A program made the position numbers and the translations under genes. From contig NZ_CP080412.1 in assembly GCF_019457635.1 (NCBI RefSeq), positions 1,240,001 to 1,304,000 on the forward strand: DNA of 64,000 nucleotides. The letters run 5' to 3'. Positions 30,979-39,186 of this stretch are shown here, one piece after another. Below the pieces are notes generated by a model. The model made no database searches and was not told the origin of the DNA. It saw only the letters and a program-made list of their open reading frames with translations. Source of the DNA: Shewanella mangrovisoli (GTDB taxonomy: Bacteria > Pseudomonadota > Gammaproteobacteria > Enterobacterales > Shewanellaceae). Each line of letters starts with the position of its first letter. Positions within the stretch are counted from its first letter, which is position 1.

Positions 30979-31007
30979 GAAAGCGAGTGCCGTTAGCACT
31001 CGCTTTC
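30979..31007. terminator. Long hairpin shared by convergent genes
   Basis: GAAAGCGAGTGC, loop CGTTA, GCACTCGCTTTC: perfect 12-base arms, 11 bp after the permease stop. The right arm is also the last codons and stop of the minus-strand CBS gene. There is no long T run, so it may act mainly as a transcript-end stabiliser. Confidence 0.6.
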
Positions 31008-31424
31008 ATTGACCTCATTGTGTTCACAATAGGCTCGCAGCAAATCCTTCCAAGTCACAATCCCGACCAAATCGCCATTATCGAGCACAGGCAAACAGCC
31101 AATATTGTGTTCTAGCAGGGTGTGCGTCGCAGCATCGAGCGACACATGCGGCGCAACGGTAACGGGATTACGGGTCATCACCTGATGAACGCGTTTTTGT
31201 AGGGTTTCGAGATCCTTAGCGGTTTCGGCGCTGCTGCCTAGATTCGGGCTGATGGCACGCAGTAAGTCGCGCTCCGACAATACGCCTTCGAGTTTATATT
31301 CATCCACCACCAGCAGATGGTGGAAATTTGCCTGCTCGAAAATCTCCTTCGCCACGGTTAAACGATCGTCCATTTCGACCGTGACGACTCGGGTACGCAT
31401 AATATCGGCGATAATGATCGGCAT
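30993..31424 (-). CDS. CBS-domain pair protein
   Basis: 143 aa made of two CBS domains (about 1-65 and 75-135), with the typical LAEILLVVDE-type strands seen here as HHLLVVDEYKLEGVLSERDL and IGCLPVLDNGDLVGIVTWKD. Such proteins bind adenosyl nucleotides and regulate partners or sense energy charge. It stands alone, convergent with the purine permease. The last four sense codons and the stop lie inside a 12-bp hairpin arm. Partner and ligand are unknown. Confidence 0.88.
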   Translation of the reverse strand: MPIIIADIMRTRVVTVEMDDRLTVAKEIFEQANFHHLLVVDEYKLEGVLSERDLLRAISPNLGSSAETAKDLETLQKRVHQVMTRNPVTVAPHVSLDAATHTLLEHNIGCLPVLDNGDLVGIVTWKDLLRAYCEHNEVNESEC

Positions 31425-31524
31425 GATAAACCCCTTCCTAGGACGTGTATCGTTAATGCACTGTATTACAGATACTTATAACAGACCGATGTTTATTTAG
31501 CCAATATCTTAGACATGAACAGGC

Positions 31525-33399
31525 CTAATCCTGCTCGTCGGTTTCATCCTCTGCCATCAAGGGGTTGCGTAAGTCTTCGGGTAAATGGGCGCCGATATAA
31601 CGCTGGTACTTTTTCCCCTTGAGTTTATGGGTATCGACCAAGACTAAGCCATCGACACAGTCGCCGAAATCGGCATCGATCCCGAAGGCGAGAAACTTCA
31701 CTCCATCCTGCTTGCACAGCTCGCCATACTGCTTGTATAGGGTTGGCACAGCGGCGCCCATACTCGCCAGCATTTGTTTGAGTTGCTTAAAGTGGCTTGG
31801 GTAATCCTCACCCGAATAGAGTTCATCCAACTGCAACTTGCGCTGCTTTGACAGCCCAAAGGGCGACATGGACACCGCCAGCTGCTCCGTGGGCGCAAAC
31901 TCCTTAGAGTAGAAATGCACTAACATCTCCCGCGCGCTGCCAGGCAGTTGATTACTGATGGAAACAGGGCCAAACAGGTAGCGGTATTCGGGATGTTTGG
32001 CGAGGAAGGCACCAATGCCAAACCAGAGGTAGTCGAGACTGCGTTTGCCCCAATATTTGGGCTGCACAAAGCTGCGGCCAAGTTCTAAGCCTTGTTTGAC
32101 GAAGGGCATAAAGCCGTCGGCATATTGGAACAGGGATTGGCTGTAGAGGGCGTTGTCGCCGTAGCGATTTAGCACTTGCTCGCCGCTGGCGAAACGATAG
32201 GCGCCGACAATTTCAAACTGCTCTTTATCCCACAACACCAGATGTTGGTAGTAGGAATCGTATTTATCGATATCGCGGCGCTTGCCCGTGCCTTCACCGA
32301 CGGCGCGAAAGGCGATTTCCCGCAGGCGACCAATTTCGCGCATGATGGGGTTGCTGTCTTGATGCTGATACAAATAAATCAGCTTGTTATCTTGGGTTTC
32401 GCCGAGGAGTTCACATTGTTGCAGCGCGGCTTGCAGGTCTCGGCGCGACTCAGGGTGAGCGATGGCGCTTTGGGTGATAAACAGCGGGTCTTTATCTTTA
32501 CCGATGCGATACAGATGATTCTTCAGCAGTTTTATCTTGGTCTTTAGCGGAAAATCCATCGAGCGCACGGCTTCATTCGGGATAAGCTCGCCGATGCGAA
32601 TAGGCATATTGCGCTTAGCCTGTTTAAACATCTCCTTGACCAGTAGCAATGTGGCTAAGGGTTTGTAAATCATCGAGGCGCCGTAAAAGGTAGCCGAGTT
32701 TTTGGCATCCAAAAAGATTGGTAGCAGCGGCGCATTACAGGAAATCGCCATCTTTAAAAATCCTGAGTGCCACTGGGTATCGCGCACGCCATTGGGACGC
32801 AGGCGAGAGACTTCCCCCGATGGGAAAATCAGCACCGCGCCTTCATTGCGCAGATGCTGGTGGATTTTTTCGAGGTGCTGTTTCGGCGTGCCGCCCGTCA
32901 TATTGCGCACTGGCAGCAGGATAGAATGCAAAGGCTCAAGCGCCATCAGGAGCTCATTGGCCACAACCTTGATATCGGGGCGAATTTCGCTGACCAGTTT
33001 AATCAGGGCGAGGGCATCGAGGGAGCCAATCGGATGATTGGCGAAGATCACCACGCGGCCTTCACAGGGAATATTTTCGACCTCGTTGGCGGGCACGGTA
33101 AAACTAAAATCGAAGCTGGCGAGCACTTGCTCGACAAAATCGACCCCTTGCAGATAGGCAAACTGATTGGCGATGTCGTTACATTGTTTTTCATTCAACA
33201 GGTAACGCAGCATGGCCTTAGTCGGCTTGGCTAACCAAGGTTTGTCCTTGAGGGCGGGCAGGTTTTGCTCCACCACATTATCGACGGTAAAGATCATCGA
33301 ACAGGCTCTTAAGGCGGGCAGTGGCATGGCTGCGTCCTGCGTTAATGCGTTGGCGCTTAATGACTCGGTATTTGGGGTATGAGGAGTTAATTGATTCAT
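31525..33399 (-). CDS. olsF: OlsF-like bifunctional acyltransferase (ornithine lipid synthesis)
   Basis: 624 aa, two fused acyltransferases. The N-terminal half (about 90-290) is PlsC-like, with FANHPIGSLDAL (HxxxxxD form) and VLIFPSGEVSR. The C-terminal half (about 330-590) is an OlsB/FeeM-type N-acyltransferase: FEIVGAYRFASGEQV, ELGRSFVQPKYWGKRSLDYL and YLFGPVSISNQLPG. This order is that of OlsF, which I recall from Serratia and Vibrio cholerae as making ornithine lipid alone. It starts 2 bp after the stop of the upstream phosphoesterase (TAATTATG), so translation is probably coupled. Substrate is inferred from family. Confidence 0.75.
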   Translation of the reverse strand: MNQLTPHTPNTESLSANALTQDAAMPLPALRACSMIFTVDNVVEQNLPALKDKPWLAKPTKAMLRYLLNEKQCNDIANQFAYLQGVDFVEQVLASFDFSFTVPANEVENIPCEGRVVIFANHPIGSLDALALIKLVSEIRPDIKVVANELLMALEPLHSILLPVRNMTGGTPKQHLEKIHQHLRNEGAVLIFPSGEVSRLRPNGVRDTQWHSGFLKMAISCNAPLLPIFLDAKNSATFYGASMIYKPLATLLLVKEMFKQAKRNMPIRIGELIPNEAVRSMDFPLKTKIKLLKNHLYRIGKDKDPLFITQSAIAHPESRRDLQAALQQCELLGETQDNKLIYLYQHQDSNPIMREIGRLREIAFRAVGEGTGKRRDIDKYDSYYQHLVLWDKEQFEIVGAYRFASGEQVLNRYGDNALYSQSLFQYADGFMPFVKQGLELGRSFVQPKYWGKRSLDYLWFGIGAFLAKHPEYRYLFGPVSISNQLPGSAREMLVHFYSKEFAPTEQLAVSMSPFGLSKQRKLQLDELYSGEDYPSHFKQLKQMLASMGAAVPTLYKQYGELCKQDGVKFLAFGIDADFGDCVDGLVLVDTHKLKGKKYQRYIGAHLPEDLRNPLMAEDETDEQD

Positions 33400-33401
33400 A
33401 A

Positions 33402-34475
33402 TTAGGCGACATCCCTTGGTTGGGTTTCTGCTTGTTTGGGGCTGTGTGTGGCCGTTTGTGGAATAGGTTTTGGGGCGTTAACAGGCGCTTTAGGCGGCGT
33501 TTGCGCCAGCACAATACTGCTCAGAATATCGAGGTTTAAGCTTTGCTCGTTCCAGCGGCAGAGCTGTAGTTCGCCGTTTAAGGTTTCGGTGATCAGGCTG
33601 CAGTTTTCGACCCAGTCGCCATCATTGGCATAGATTATCTGGCGCTTATCCGGCGTGCTGTATTGGTTATCTCGAGGGTGAATCGATAGCTCTGGCTGGT
33701 GGATATGGCCGCAGATGACGCCATCCACATCATAGTGCTGGGCATAATTCACCACGGCTTGGCGGAAACGGGCGATAGCCGTCTGCGCCTTGCCAACGCG
33801 GGATTTGATATAGCTGGCGAGAGACCAGTACGGGTAGCCTAAACGCTCACGCAGGCGATGGAGATTGCGGTTGAGGAACAGCAATAAGTCGTAGAGATGA
33901 TCGCCCAAGATGGCGTAGAAGCGCCCAACGCAAACATCGGCATCGAACTGATCGCCATGCAGCATTAACAGTTTGTGGCCGCCAATACCTTGATGAATAT
34001 GTTGGCGGGCAATTTTGATATTCAGCAGCGTCAGTTCGGCATAGGGCTTGATTAACTCATCGTGGTTACCCGGCAGATACATCACCTGAGTGCCGTTTTG
34101 TGCCAGTTCAATCAGCTTTTGCAATACCTTATTGTGGCTCTCGGGCCAGTGCAGGCGGCGTTTGAGCGCCCATAAATCCACAATATCGCCGACCAAATAC
34201 AAGTGCTGGCAACGCACGGTATTTAACAGGTTTAACAGGTAGTCGGCTTTGCAATCCTTACAACCTAGATGTATATCCGATAACCAGAGGGCGTTGACTG
34301 TGATGGTTTGGTTATTTGCTGCGTTGGCAATATGTGGGGTTGAGAAGGAAGTAGTGTTAACACTGGATGGAGCATTGTCGGAGGAGTTGGAAGGAGTGTT
34401 ACGGGAAGAGTTGCGGGGAGTCTTGAGTGCGTCGATAAGCGTGCGATCAAGTCCCCTGTAATTAGCTCCAGTCAT
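33402..34475 (-). CDS. Calcineurin-like metallophosphoesterase (UDP-2,3-diacylglucosamine hydrolase-like)
   Basis: 357 aa. The five metallophosphoesterase blocks are present in order: SDIHLG near residue 72, GDIVDLW, GNHDE, HGDQFDAD and GHIHQPEL. This domain arrangement, with an inserted helical cap (LHRLRERLGYPYWSLASYIK), is that of LpxH/YbbF-like proteins. The first 50 residues are low-complexity Ser/Thr/Asn/Pro and may be a disordered lead or a late start; the core begins about residue 60. A C-terminal proline-rich tail follows. It is coupled to the OlsF-like gene, which suggests a role in envelope lipid metabolism. It is not necessarily the essential LpxH. Confidence 0.82.
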   Translation of the reverse strand: MTGANYRGLDRTLIDALKTPRNSSRNTPSNSSDNAPSSVNTTSFSTPHIANAANNQTITVNALWLSDIHLGCKDCKADYLLNLLNTVRCQHLYLVGDIVDLWALKRRLHWPESHNKVLQKLIELAQNGTQVMYLPGNHDELIKPYAELTLLNIKIARQHIHQGIGGHKLLMLHGDQFDADVCVGRFYAILGDHLYDLLLFLNRNLHRLRERLGYPYWSLASYIKSRVGKAQTAIARFRQAVVNYAQHYDVDGVICGHIHQPELSIHPRDNQYSTPDKRQIIYANDGDWVENCSLITETLNGELQLCRWNEQSLNLDILSSIVLAQTPPKAPVNAPKPIPQTATHSPKQAETQPRDVA

Positions 34476-34620
34476 CTCATATTCACCCTATGCGGCTGTT
34501 GACTGCCTTAGAGATTAGTGACGGGCTTTGACTGAATGATGAAGCTTAAGTGACATGCAGATGACAACAAGGTGGATTAGTCGGGTGTTAACCCGTCACC
34601 TCTCTATTTAACTAGAAGTA

Positions 34621-34730
34621 TCCCTATAGGTTCGACGGCGGCATCTGCTGCCAGCTGTCACAGTTGCAACAATGGCAATCTTAACGACCATTGAACTGTT
34701 CATTGGCTAAAAGCTTTTTGCCCCAATACG
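34621..34730 (+). repeat. Dispersed intergenic repeat, copy A
   Basis: About 110 bp that aligns with 34799-34909 over its whole length; the block CACAGTTGCAACAATG and ACGACCATTGAACTGTTCAT are identical in both. The inner hairpin present in copy B is damaged here. Confidence 0.8.
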
Positions 34731-34798
34731 AGATAAGTTTGTCGTCAGGTGTGCAGGATAAATTGTCATTGTTTCCCCAGTGACACGCCGTGAATATG

Positions 34799-34910
34799 TC
34801 CCTATAGGCTCGATGGCGGCATCCATGCCGCCAACGGTCACAGTTGCAACAATGACAATCTTTACGACCATTGAACTGTTCATCTGGCTAAAAGATATTG
34901 CCCCAAAGCG
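34799..34910 (+). repeat. Dispersed intergenic repeat, copy B
   Basis: Second copy of the 110-bp repeat. It contains a perfect hairpin GGCGGCAT-CC-ATGCCGCC at 34815-34832. I recall very similar segments scattered in other Shewanella genomes. The intergenic stretch 34476-35071 contains no convincing gene apart from these repeats. Confidence 0.8.
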
Positions 34911-35071
34911 TGTTTCGGTGTTGTTCAATGACAGGTATCGAACAATGCTTGTTGACCAAGTTTTTGTAATGCCAAAATGGGGAGTTACGTCACTTAATTG
35001 GAGTGTGGGATTAGTAGCAACTATTTTTCAGGAGCGCTTGTTACCCCCGAATAAAATTTCGTCAAAACTTT

Positions 35072-35956
35072 TCAAATTTTCAAAATATCAATGATCGCTC
35101 GTAACGCTGGTGAGACATTACGATGAGGATAATAAAGGAATGAACCATCCATCCGTAGGCTGTAACGTTGTAATGTTCGTATAAGCGACCCCTGTTCTAT
35201 GTCTTCGGTTACCAATTCCACAGGGACATATGCCAATCCTAACCCCAGCCTCGCTGCTTTTGCTTCCATGTAGCTGTCAGCAAAAACCCATTGACCTTGG
35301 GGCTTGTGGGTCACCGCATTACCATTTTCATTAAGTTCCCAAGCATAGATGTTTCCACCACCAAGTTGATAAGCGATGCAGGGGTGCATGGCCAAATCCG
35401 CAGGGGTTTGTGGAAAACCGTAACGGCGAAAATGCTCAGGCGTGCCGACTACAGCCATTTCCATGTCGGGAGTGATCCGCACTGCAACCATACCACTTCC
35501 CACTTCAGGGCCTAAACGCACCCCCGCGTCAAATCTTTCGGCAATAATATCAACAAACCGATTTTCACTGATTAGTTCAATCCTGATATCAGGATAACGT
35601 TGTTTAATTATTGCTAACTTCGGGAGCAGAACTTTATCAATTGCGTGCTGACTGGCATTGATACGTACTGTTCCGAACGGAGTATTACGATAGTCGGCTA
35701 GTGTTGCGAGTCCAGTATCTAAAGCCTTAAATCCGGACTGCACTGTTTGATAGAGTTGTTCACCTGCTTGCGTGAGAGATAATTTTCGCGTGGTGCGAAC
35801 CAAGAGTTGCAAACCTAGTCGTTGTTCAAGCTCTCTGAGTGAACGGCTGATACCAGATTGAGCCATCCCAAGCCTTTTCGCTGCTGCGGTAAAGCTACCT
35901 TCCTGTACCACTGCCATAAACAGAAATAGCTCATTGTAGTTTTCCCTTTTAGCCAT
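35072..35956 (-). CDS. LysR-family transcriptional regulator
   Basis: 294 aa. The N-terminal winged helix-turn-helix (about 5-65) reads ELFLFMAVVQEGSFTAAAKRLG with GISRSLRELEQRLGLQLLVR; the rest is a periplasmic-binding-type effector domain. It is divergent from the alpha/beta hydrolase gene 36139, with a perfect 10-bp inverted repeat in between, so it probably controls that gene and the exporter after it. It lies in an apparent accessory insert. Ligand unknown. Confidence 0.92.
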   Translation of the reverse strand: MAKRENYNELFLFMAVVQEGSFTAAAKRLGMAQSGISRSLRELEQRLGLQLLVRTTRKLSLTQAGEQLYQTVQSGFKALDTGLATLADYRNTPFGTVRINASQHAIDKVLLPKLAIIKQRYPDIRIELISENRFVDIIAERFDAGVRLGPEVGSGMVAVRITPDMEMAVVGTPEHFRRYGFPQTPADLAMHPCIAYQLGGGNIYAWELNENGNAVTHKPQGQWVFADSYMEAKAARLGLGLAYVPVELVTEDIEQGSLIRTLQRYSLRMDGSFLYYPHRNVSPALRAIIDILKI

Positions 35957-36017
35957 CGTTTTCGCCTTTTACTCCACCGATAGGTAAATCATATTCATAA
36001 CAAAATAACATTAATCA

Positions 36018-36055
36018 TAGCAAAAAATACCCTCTAATCATCGCGTTTTTTGCTA
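36018..36055. promoter_or_regulatory. LysR-type operator candidate
   Basis: TAGCAAAAAA (36018-36027) and its exact complement TTTTTTGCTA (36046-36055) lie 18 bp apart in the divergent gap between the LysR gene and the hydrolase. The right arm is 2 bp before a perfect TATAAT. Confidence 0.65.
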
Positions 36056-36057
36056 AG

Positions 36058-36063
36058 TATAAT
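36058..36063 (+). promoter_or_regulatory. -10 element for the hydrolase promoter
   Basis: Perfect TATAAT, 75 bp before ATG 36139. No good -35 (TAATCA) is found at 17 bp, in keeping with LysR-dependent activation. Confidence 0.5.
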
Positions 36064-36138
36064 GGTCCCACTTGTTTAAAAGTTCAGCAATCTTGTCCAT
36101 ATGCAAGCTGCTCCAATGACGTTTTAAGGAAGATATTT

Positions 36139-37275
36139 ATGGAAACTTTCACCAAAAAACTGACTACTGCTATACCAGCCATTCTGCTAACCGCAACATT
36201 AAGTGGAGTATCTATTATGAGTAATGCTGCAACAATCAATCCGAATGTACCTGTTTCGATGGTCGAAAACTGGGATAAAACATTTGCCCAGAACGATAAA
36301 GTCGAACACAGAAAGGTGAGTTTCACGAATCGCTATGGGATCACTTTAGTAGGCGATCTCTACATGCCAAAAGGGCGTAATGTTCAAAAACTCGCGGCGA
36401 TTGCTATTAGTGGTCCATTTGGCGCAGTTAAGGAACAGTCCAGTGGGCTATATGCACAAACGTTGGCTGAAGCAGGATTCGTGACATTAGCGTTTGATCC
36501 ATCATACACGGGTGAAAGTGGTGGAGCACCACGTAATCTTGCTTCGCCAGATATCAACACCGAGGATTTCAGTGCCGCTGTAGATTTTTTAGGGGTGCAA
36601 AATGAAGTGGACCGCCAACGTATTGGCTTGCTAGGTATTTGTGGCTGGGGCGGTATGGCACTAAACGACGCAGCGATGGATACTCGTGTTAAGGCCGTGG
36701 CTACCAGTGTGATGTATGACATGAGCCGAGCAATGGGCCATGGTGTGGGTGATGGCAAAGACCGCTATACAACTGCCGACCGCAGAGCAGTATTACAGTA
36801 TTTGAACGCGCAACGCTGGAGAGATGTAGAGAACGGTACTTTCGCGCCGGGTGGACATGATCTCTATGTCGACGAAAACGCTAATGTATTTGCGTCAGAT
36901 CGCATATTGCCAGAAACCTTGCCAGCAGATCCACATCCAGTATTGAAAGAGTTTTTTGATTATTATCGAGTGCCACGTGGTTTTCATGAGCGTTCAGTGA
37001 ACTCCACTGGCGCTTGGAATGCGACGATGCCGCTTTCATTTATGAACATGCCTTTGCTGAGTTATGCAAACGAAATCACCATTCCTACGCTAATTGTGAC
37101 TGGTGAAAATGCCCACTCTCGCTATTTCGCAGAGGATGCTTTCGACGCTGTCGGTAGCAAAGAAAAAGAACTCGTCGTTGTGCCAGGGGCTAACCATGTC
37201 GATTTATACGATAACGTTGCAGGCAAAATTCCATTTATAAAGTTCGAACAGTTTTTCAAAAACAACTTGAAATAA
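36139..37275 (+). CDS. Exported alpha/beta hydrolase (dienelactone-hydrolase-like)
   Basis: 378 aa with a likely signal peptide (METFTKKLTTAIPAILLTAT, cleavage near SNAA at residue 30). The core has FGAVKEQSSGLYAQTLAEAG, FDPSYTGESGG and the nucleophile elbow LGICGWGGMAL, in which the residue at the nucleophile position is cysteine, as in dienelactone hydrolases. The acid and histidine are likely in VTGENAHSRY and VPGANHVDLYDN. AAGGAAG precedes the ATG by 7 bases. It resembles the YcjY group; no substrate is known. A terminator follows, then the exporter. Confidence 0.83.
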   Translation: METFTKKLTTAIPAILLTATLSGVSIMSNAATINPNVPVSMVENWDKTFAQNDKVEHRKVSFTNRYGITLVGDLYMPKGRNVQKLAAIAISGPFGAVKEQSSGLYAQTLAEAGFVTLAFDPSYTGESGGAPRNLASPDINTEDFSAAVDFLGVQNEVDRQRIGLLGICGWGGMALNDAAMDTRVKAVATSVMYDMSRAMGHGVGDGKDRYTTADRRAVLQYLNAQRWRDVENGTFAPGGHDLYVDENANVFASDRILPETLPADPHPVLKEFFDYYRVPRGFHERSVNSTGAWNATMPLSFMNMPLLSYANEITIPTLIVTGENAHSRYFAEDAFDAVGSKEKELVVVPGANHVDLYDNVAGKIPFIKFEQFFKNNLK

Positions 37276-37298
37276 GTTTCAGCTTCAACATTTAGATA

Positions 37299-37329
37299 AA
37301 AGTCACCTCTCATAAGGAGGTGATTTTTA
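37299..37329 (+). terminator. Terminator after the hydrolase
   Basis: TCACCTC / GAGGTGA arms (37303-37309, 37317-37323), loop TCATAAG, then TTTTT. Confidence 0.8.
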
Positions 37330-37457
37330 TATCTGTCTTATTCGGCGTGATGTGACTCGAAGCGTGCCTGAGAAGTTTACATCATATCAACTTTACTGCT
37401 CGCTAAACCATGAGTTGCGTCCTCGTACGGTCCGGCGCACATTCAGAGAAAATAAAC

Positions 37458-38651
37458 ATGTCTGCACTGAGTTTTAATAAGTCTCGCCATATGACCGATG
37501 CACACTGGAGTGGCGTGTTTTCTATGACACTCTGCATTTTTGTGCTTATTGCATCAGAGTTTTTGCCCGTCAGTCTGCTTACGCCGATTGCCGCAGATTT
37601 GAACGTCACCGAAGGATTGGCTGGCCAAGGGATCACTATTTCTGGTGTTTTTGCTGTTTTGACCAGTCTGACCATATCCAATATTGCAGGAGAACTTAAT
37701 CGAAAATATCTTTTGCTTGGTTTGACCATTCTGATGGCCATTTCAGGAATCGTTGTGGCGATGTCTTCGAGTTATCCCGTTTATATGTTAGGTCGCGCCA
37801 TGATTGGAATAGTGATTGGTGGATTTTGGTCAATGTCGGCGGCAACCGCGATTAGGCTAGTGCCTCCAAGTATGGTTCCACGTGCACTGGCAATATTTAA
37901 TGGTGGTAATGCACTGGCAACGGTTATCGCCGCACCAATTGGTAGTTATTTAGGGACAACTATTGGCTGGCGTGGTGCCTTTTGGAGTCTGGTGCCAATT
38001 GCGATTGTCGTTTTTATCTGGCAACACTTTAGTCTGCCGGATATGAAAAACGAGATTAACCGGAATGAGCGAGTCTCTGTTTTTGCTCTGTTCAAGTTTT
38101 CTGTAGTATCAACAGGTATGCTGGCCTGCGGGTTATTCTTTATGGGACAGTTTGCGTTATTTACGTATATACGCCCATTTCTGGAGAACGTCACAAGGGT
38201 AAATACTACTGAGCTCTCTTTAATCTTGTTTGCAATTGGTGCAGCTGGATTTACCGGAACGGTGATAGTTTCTAAATTTCTGAATGCGAGATTTTATCAG
38301 ACTTTGGTACTGCTACCATTACTTATGGCAGCTATTGCTAGTGCATTGCTTTTGTTTAGCGGTAGCATTTTGACTGTTGCCGCTCTTTTAAGTTTGTGGG
38401 GGCTACTCGCAACAGCAGCACCAACAGGATGGTGGACATGGATTTCACGGACGTTGCCGGATGATGCGGAGGCTGGCGGAGGGCTTATGGTGGCAGTAAT
38501 TCAGCTTTCGATAGCCATTGGTTCTACAATAGGTGGGATCATGTTTGATAGTCTTGGATGGCAAAGTGCTTTCGTCATGAGTGCAATATTGCTTTTAGGT
38601 GCGGTAACAATGACGGTGGTCACTTCTCGGCAATCTCGACGAGCAAGCTAG
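37458..38651 (+). CDS. MFS exporter, NepI-like (DHA1 family)
   Basis: About 397 aa with 12 hydrophobic segments. Stretches shared with E. coli NepI (purine ribonucleoside efflux) are EFLPVSLLTPIAADL, GGFWSMSAATAIRLVPPS, and GWWTWISRTLPDDAE near residue 325. The length matches (NepI 396 aa). ATG 37458 is preferred over an upstream ATG at 37410, as it follows AGAGAAAATAAAC and removes a non-family N-terminus. It is downstream of the exported hydrolase and may be read from the same LysR-controlled promoter despite the terminator between them. The substrate is not established. Confidence 0.82.
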   Translation: MSALSFNKSRHMTDAHWSGVFSMTLCIFVLIASEFLPVSLLTPIAADLNVTEGLAGQGITISGVFAVLTSLTISNIAGELNRKYLLLGLTILMAISGIVVAMSSSYPVYMLGRAMIGIVIGGFWSMSAATAIRLVPPSMVPRALAIFNGGNALATVIAAPIGSYLGTTIGWRGAFWSLVPIAIVVFIWQHFSLPDMKNEINRNERVSVFALFKFSVVSTGMLACGLFFMGQFALFTYIRPFLENVTRVNTTELSLILFAIGAAGFTGTVIVSKFLNARFYQTLVLLPLLMAAIASALLLFSGSILTVAALLSLWGLLATAAPTGWWTWISRTLPDDAEAGGGLMVAVIQLSIAIGSTIGGIMFDSLGWQSAFVMSAILLLGAVTMTVVTSRQSRRAS

Positions 38652-38820
38652 ACTTAAAGTTATATTGGAATCAGTTGCCCCATTCCGCGCCACAGCGCTA
38701 AGACAGGTTACTTGTTATCATGAGCCAATTGGCCAAGTTTTAGTAATGATACAAAGTGTCCACTATTGCTGGATCAGATCAAGTTACATATCTGCTTTAA
38801 AACAAACAGGCTATACCGAT

Positions 38821-38945
38821 GTTAAACGGGTGAGTCATGGCGATTAGCGAGACGACCGTCCGCCCCACGGACGGGGCGGTCGAGCATCCAAGGATGGACT
38901 TGCTGCGTGTCGGTGAGAGAATGCCATGGCTCACCCAAAGCCAGC
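38821..38945 (+). repeat. Dispersed repeat with GC-rich hairpin
   Basis: Around 38853-38882, CGACCG...CCCC pairs with GGGGCGGTCG. It is followed by CGAGCATCCAAGGATGGACT, itself a hairpin (ATCC...GGAT), and a TCACC tail. I recall the same pattern scattered in Shewanella chromosomes. It lies in the 535-bp gap 38652-39186, which holds no convincing gene. Confidence 0.6.
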
Positions 38946-39131
38946 ACTTAAAGAATTAAACGGCCAAGCTTTATCCTTCAGCAGTAGTATTCAGAAATTC
39001 TAAATGACTTTCTGTAAAACTGAGTTATATGGTAACGAGTGGAGTTTGTACGACTAACCCACACTCAACGAAGTAATCAAAACTGCTTGTTTGTGTATGA
39101 GTTCGTTAATGAATGCATATATAAGTGATAC

Positions 39132-39164
39132 AAAAAAGGGGAGTCAGTGAATCTGACTCCCCTT
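39132..39164 (-). terminator. Terminator of the YjiH-family gene
   Basis: GGGGAGTCAG / CTGACTCCCC with a TGAAT loop; on the minus strand a six-T run follows. It lies 23 bp after the minus-strand gene's stop. Confidence 0.92.
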
Positions 39165-39186
39165 GATATTTAAGGTGATGTTGCGC

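Noticed and set aside
34780..35094. 104-codon open frame
   Set aside because: Its first third is translated dispersed repeat (copy B), there is no ribosome site, and the rest matches nothing; the frame overlaps the end of the LysR gene.
38665..38847. 60-codon open frame after the NepI-like gene
   Set aside because: Starts on a non-ATG codon without a ribosome site and runs into the dispersed hairpin repeat; most likely non-coding.
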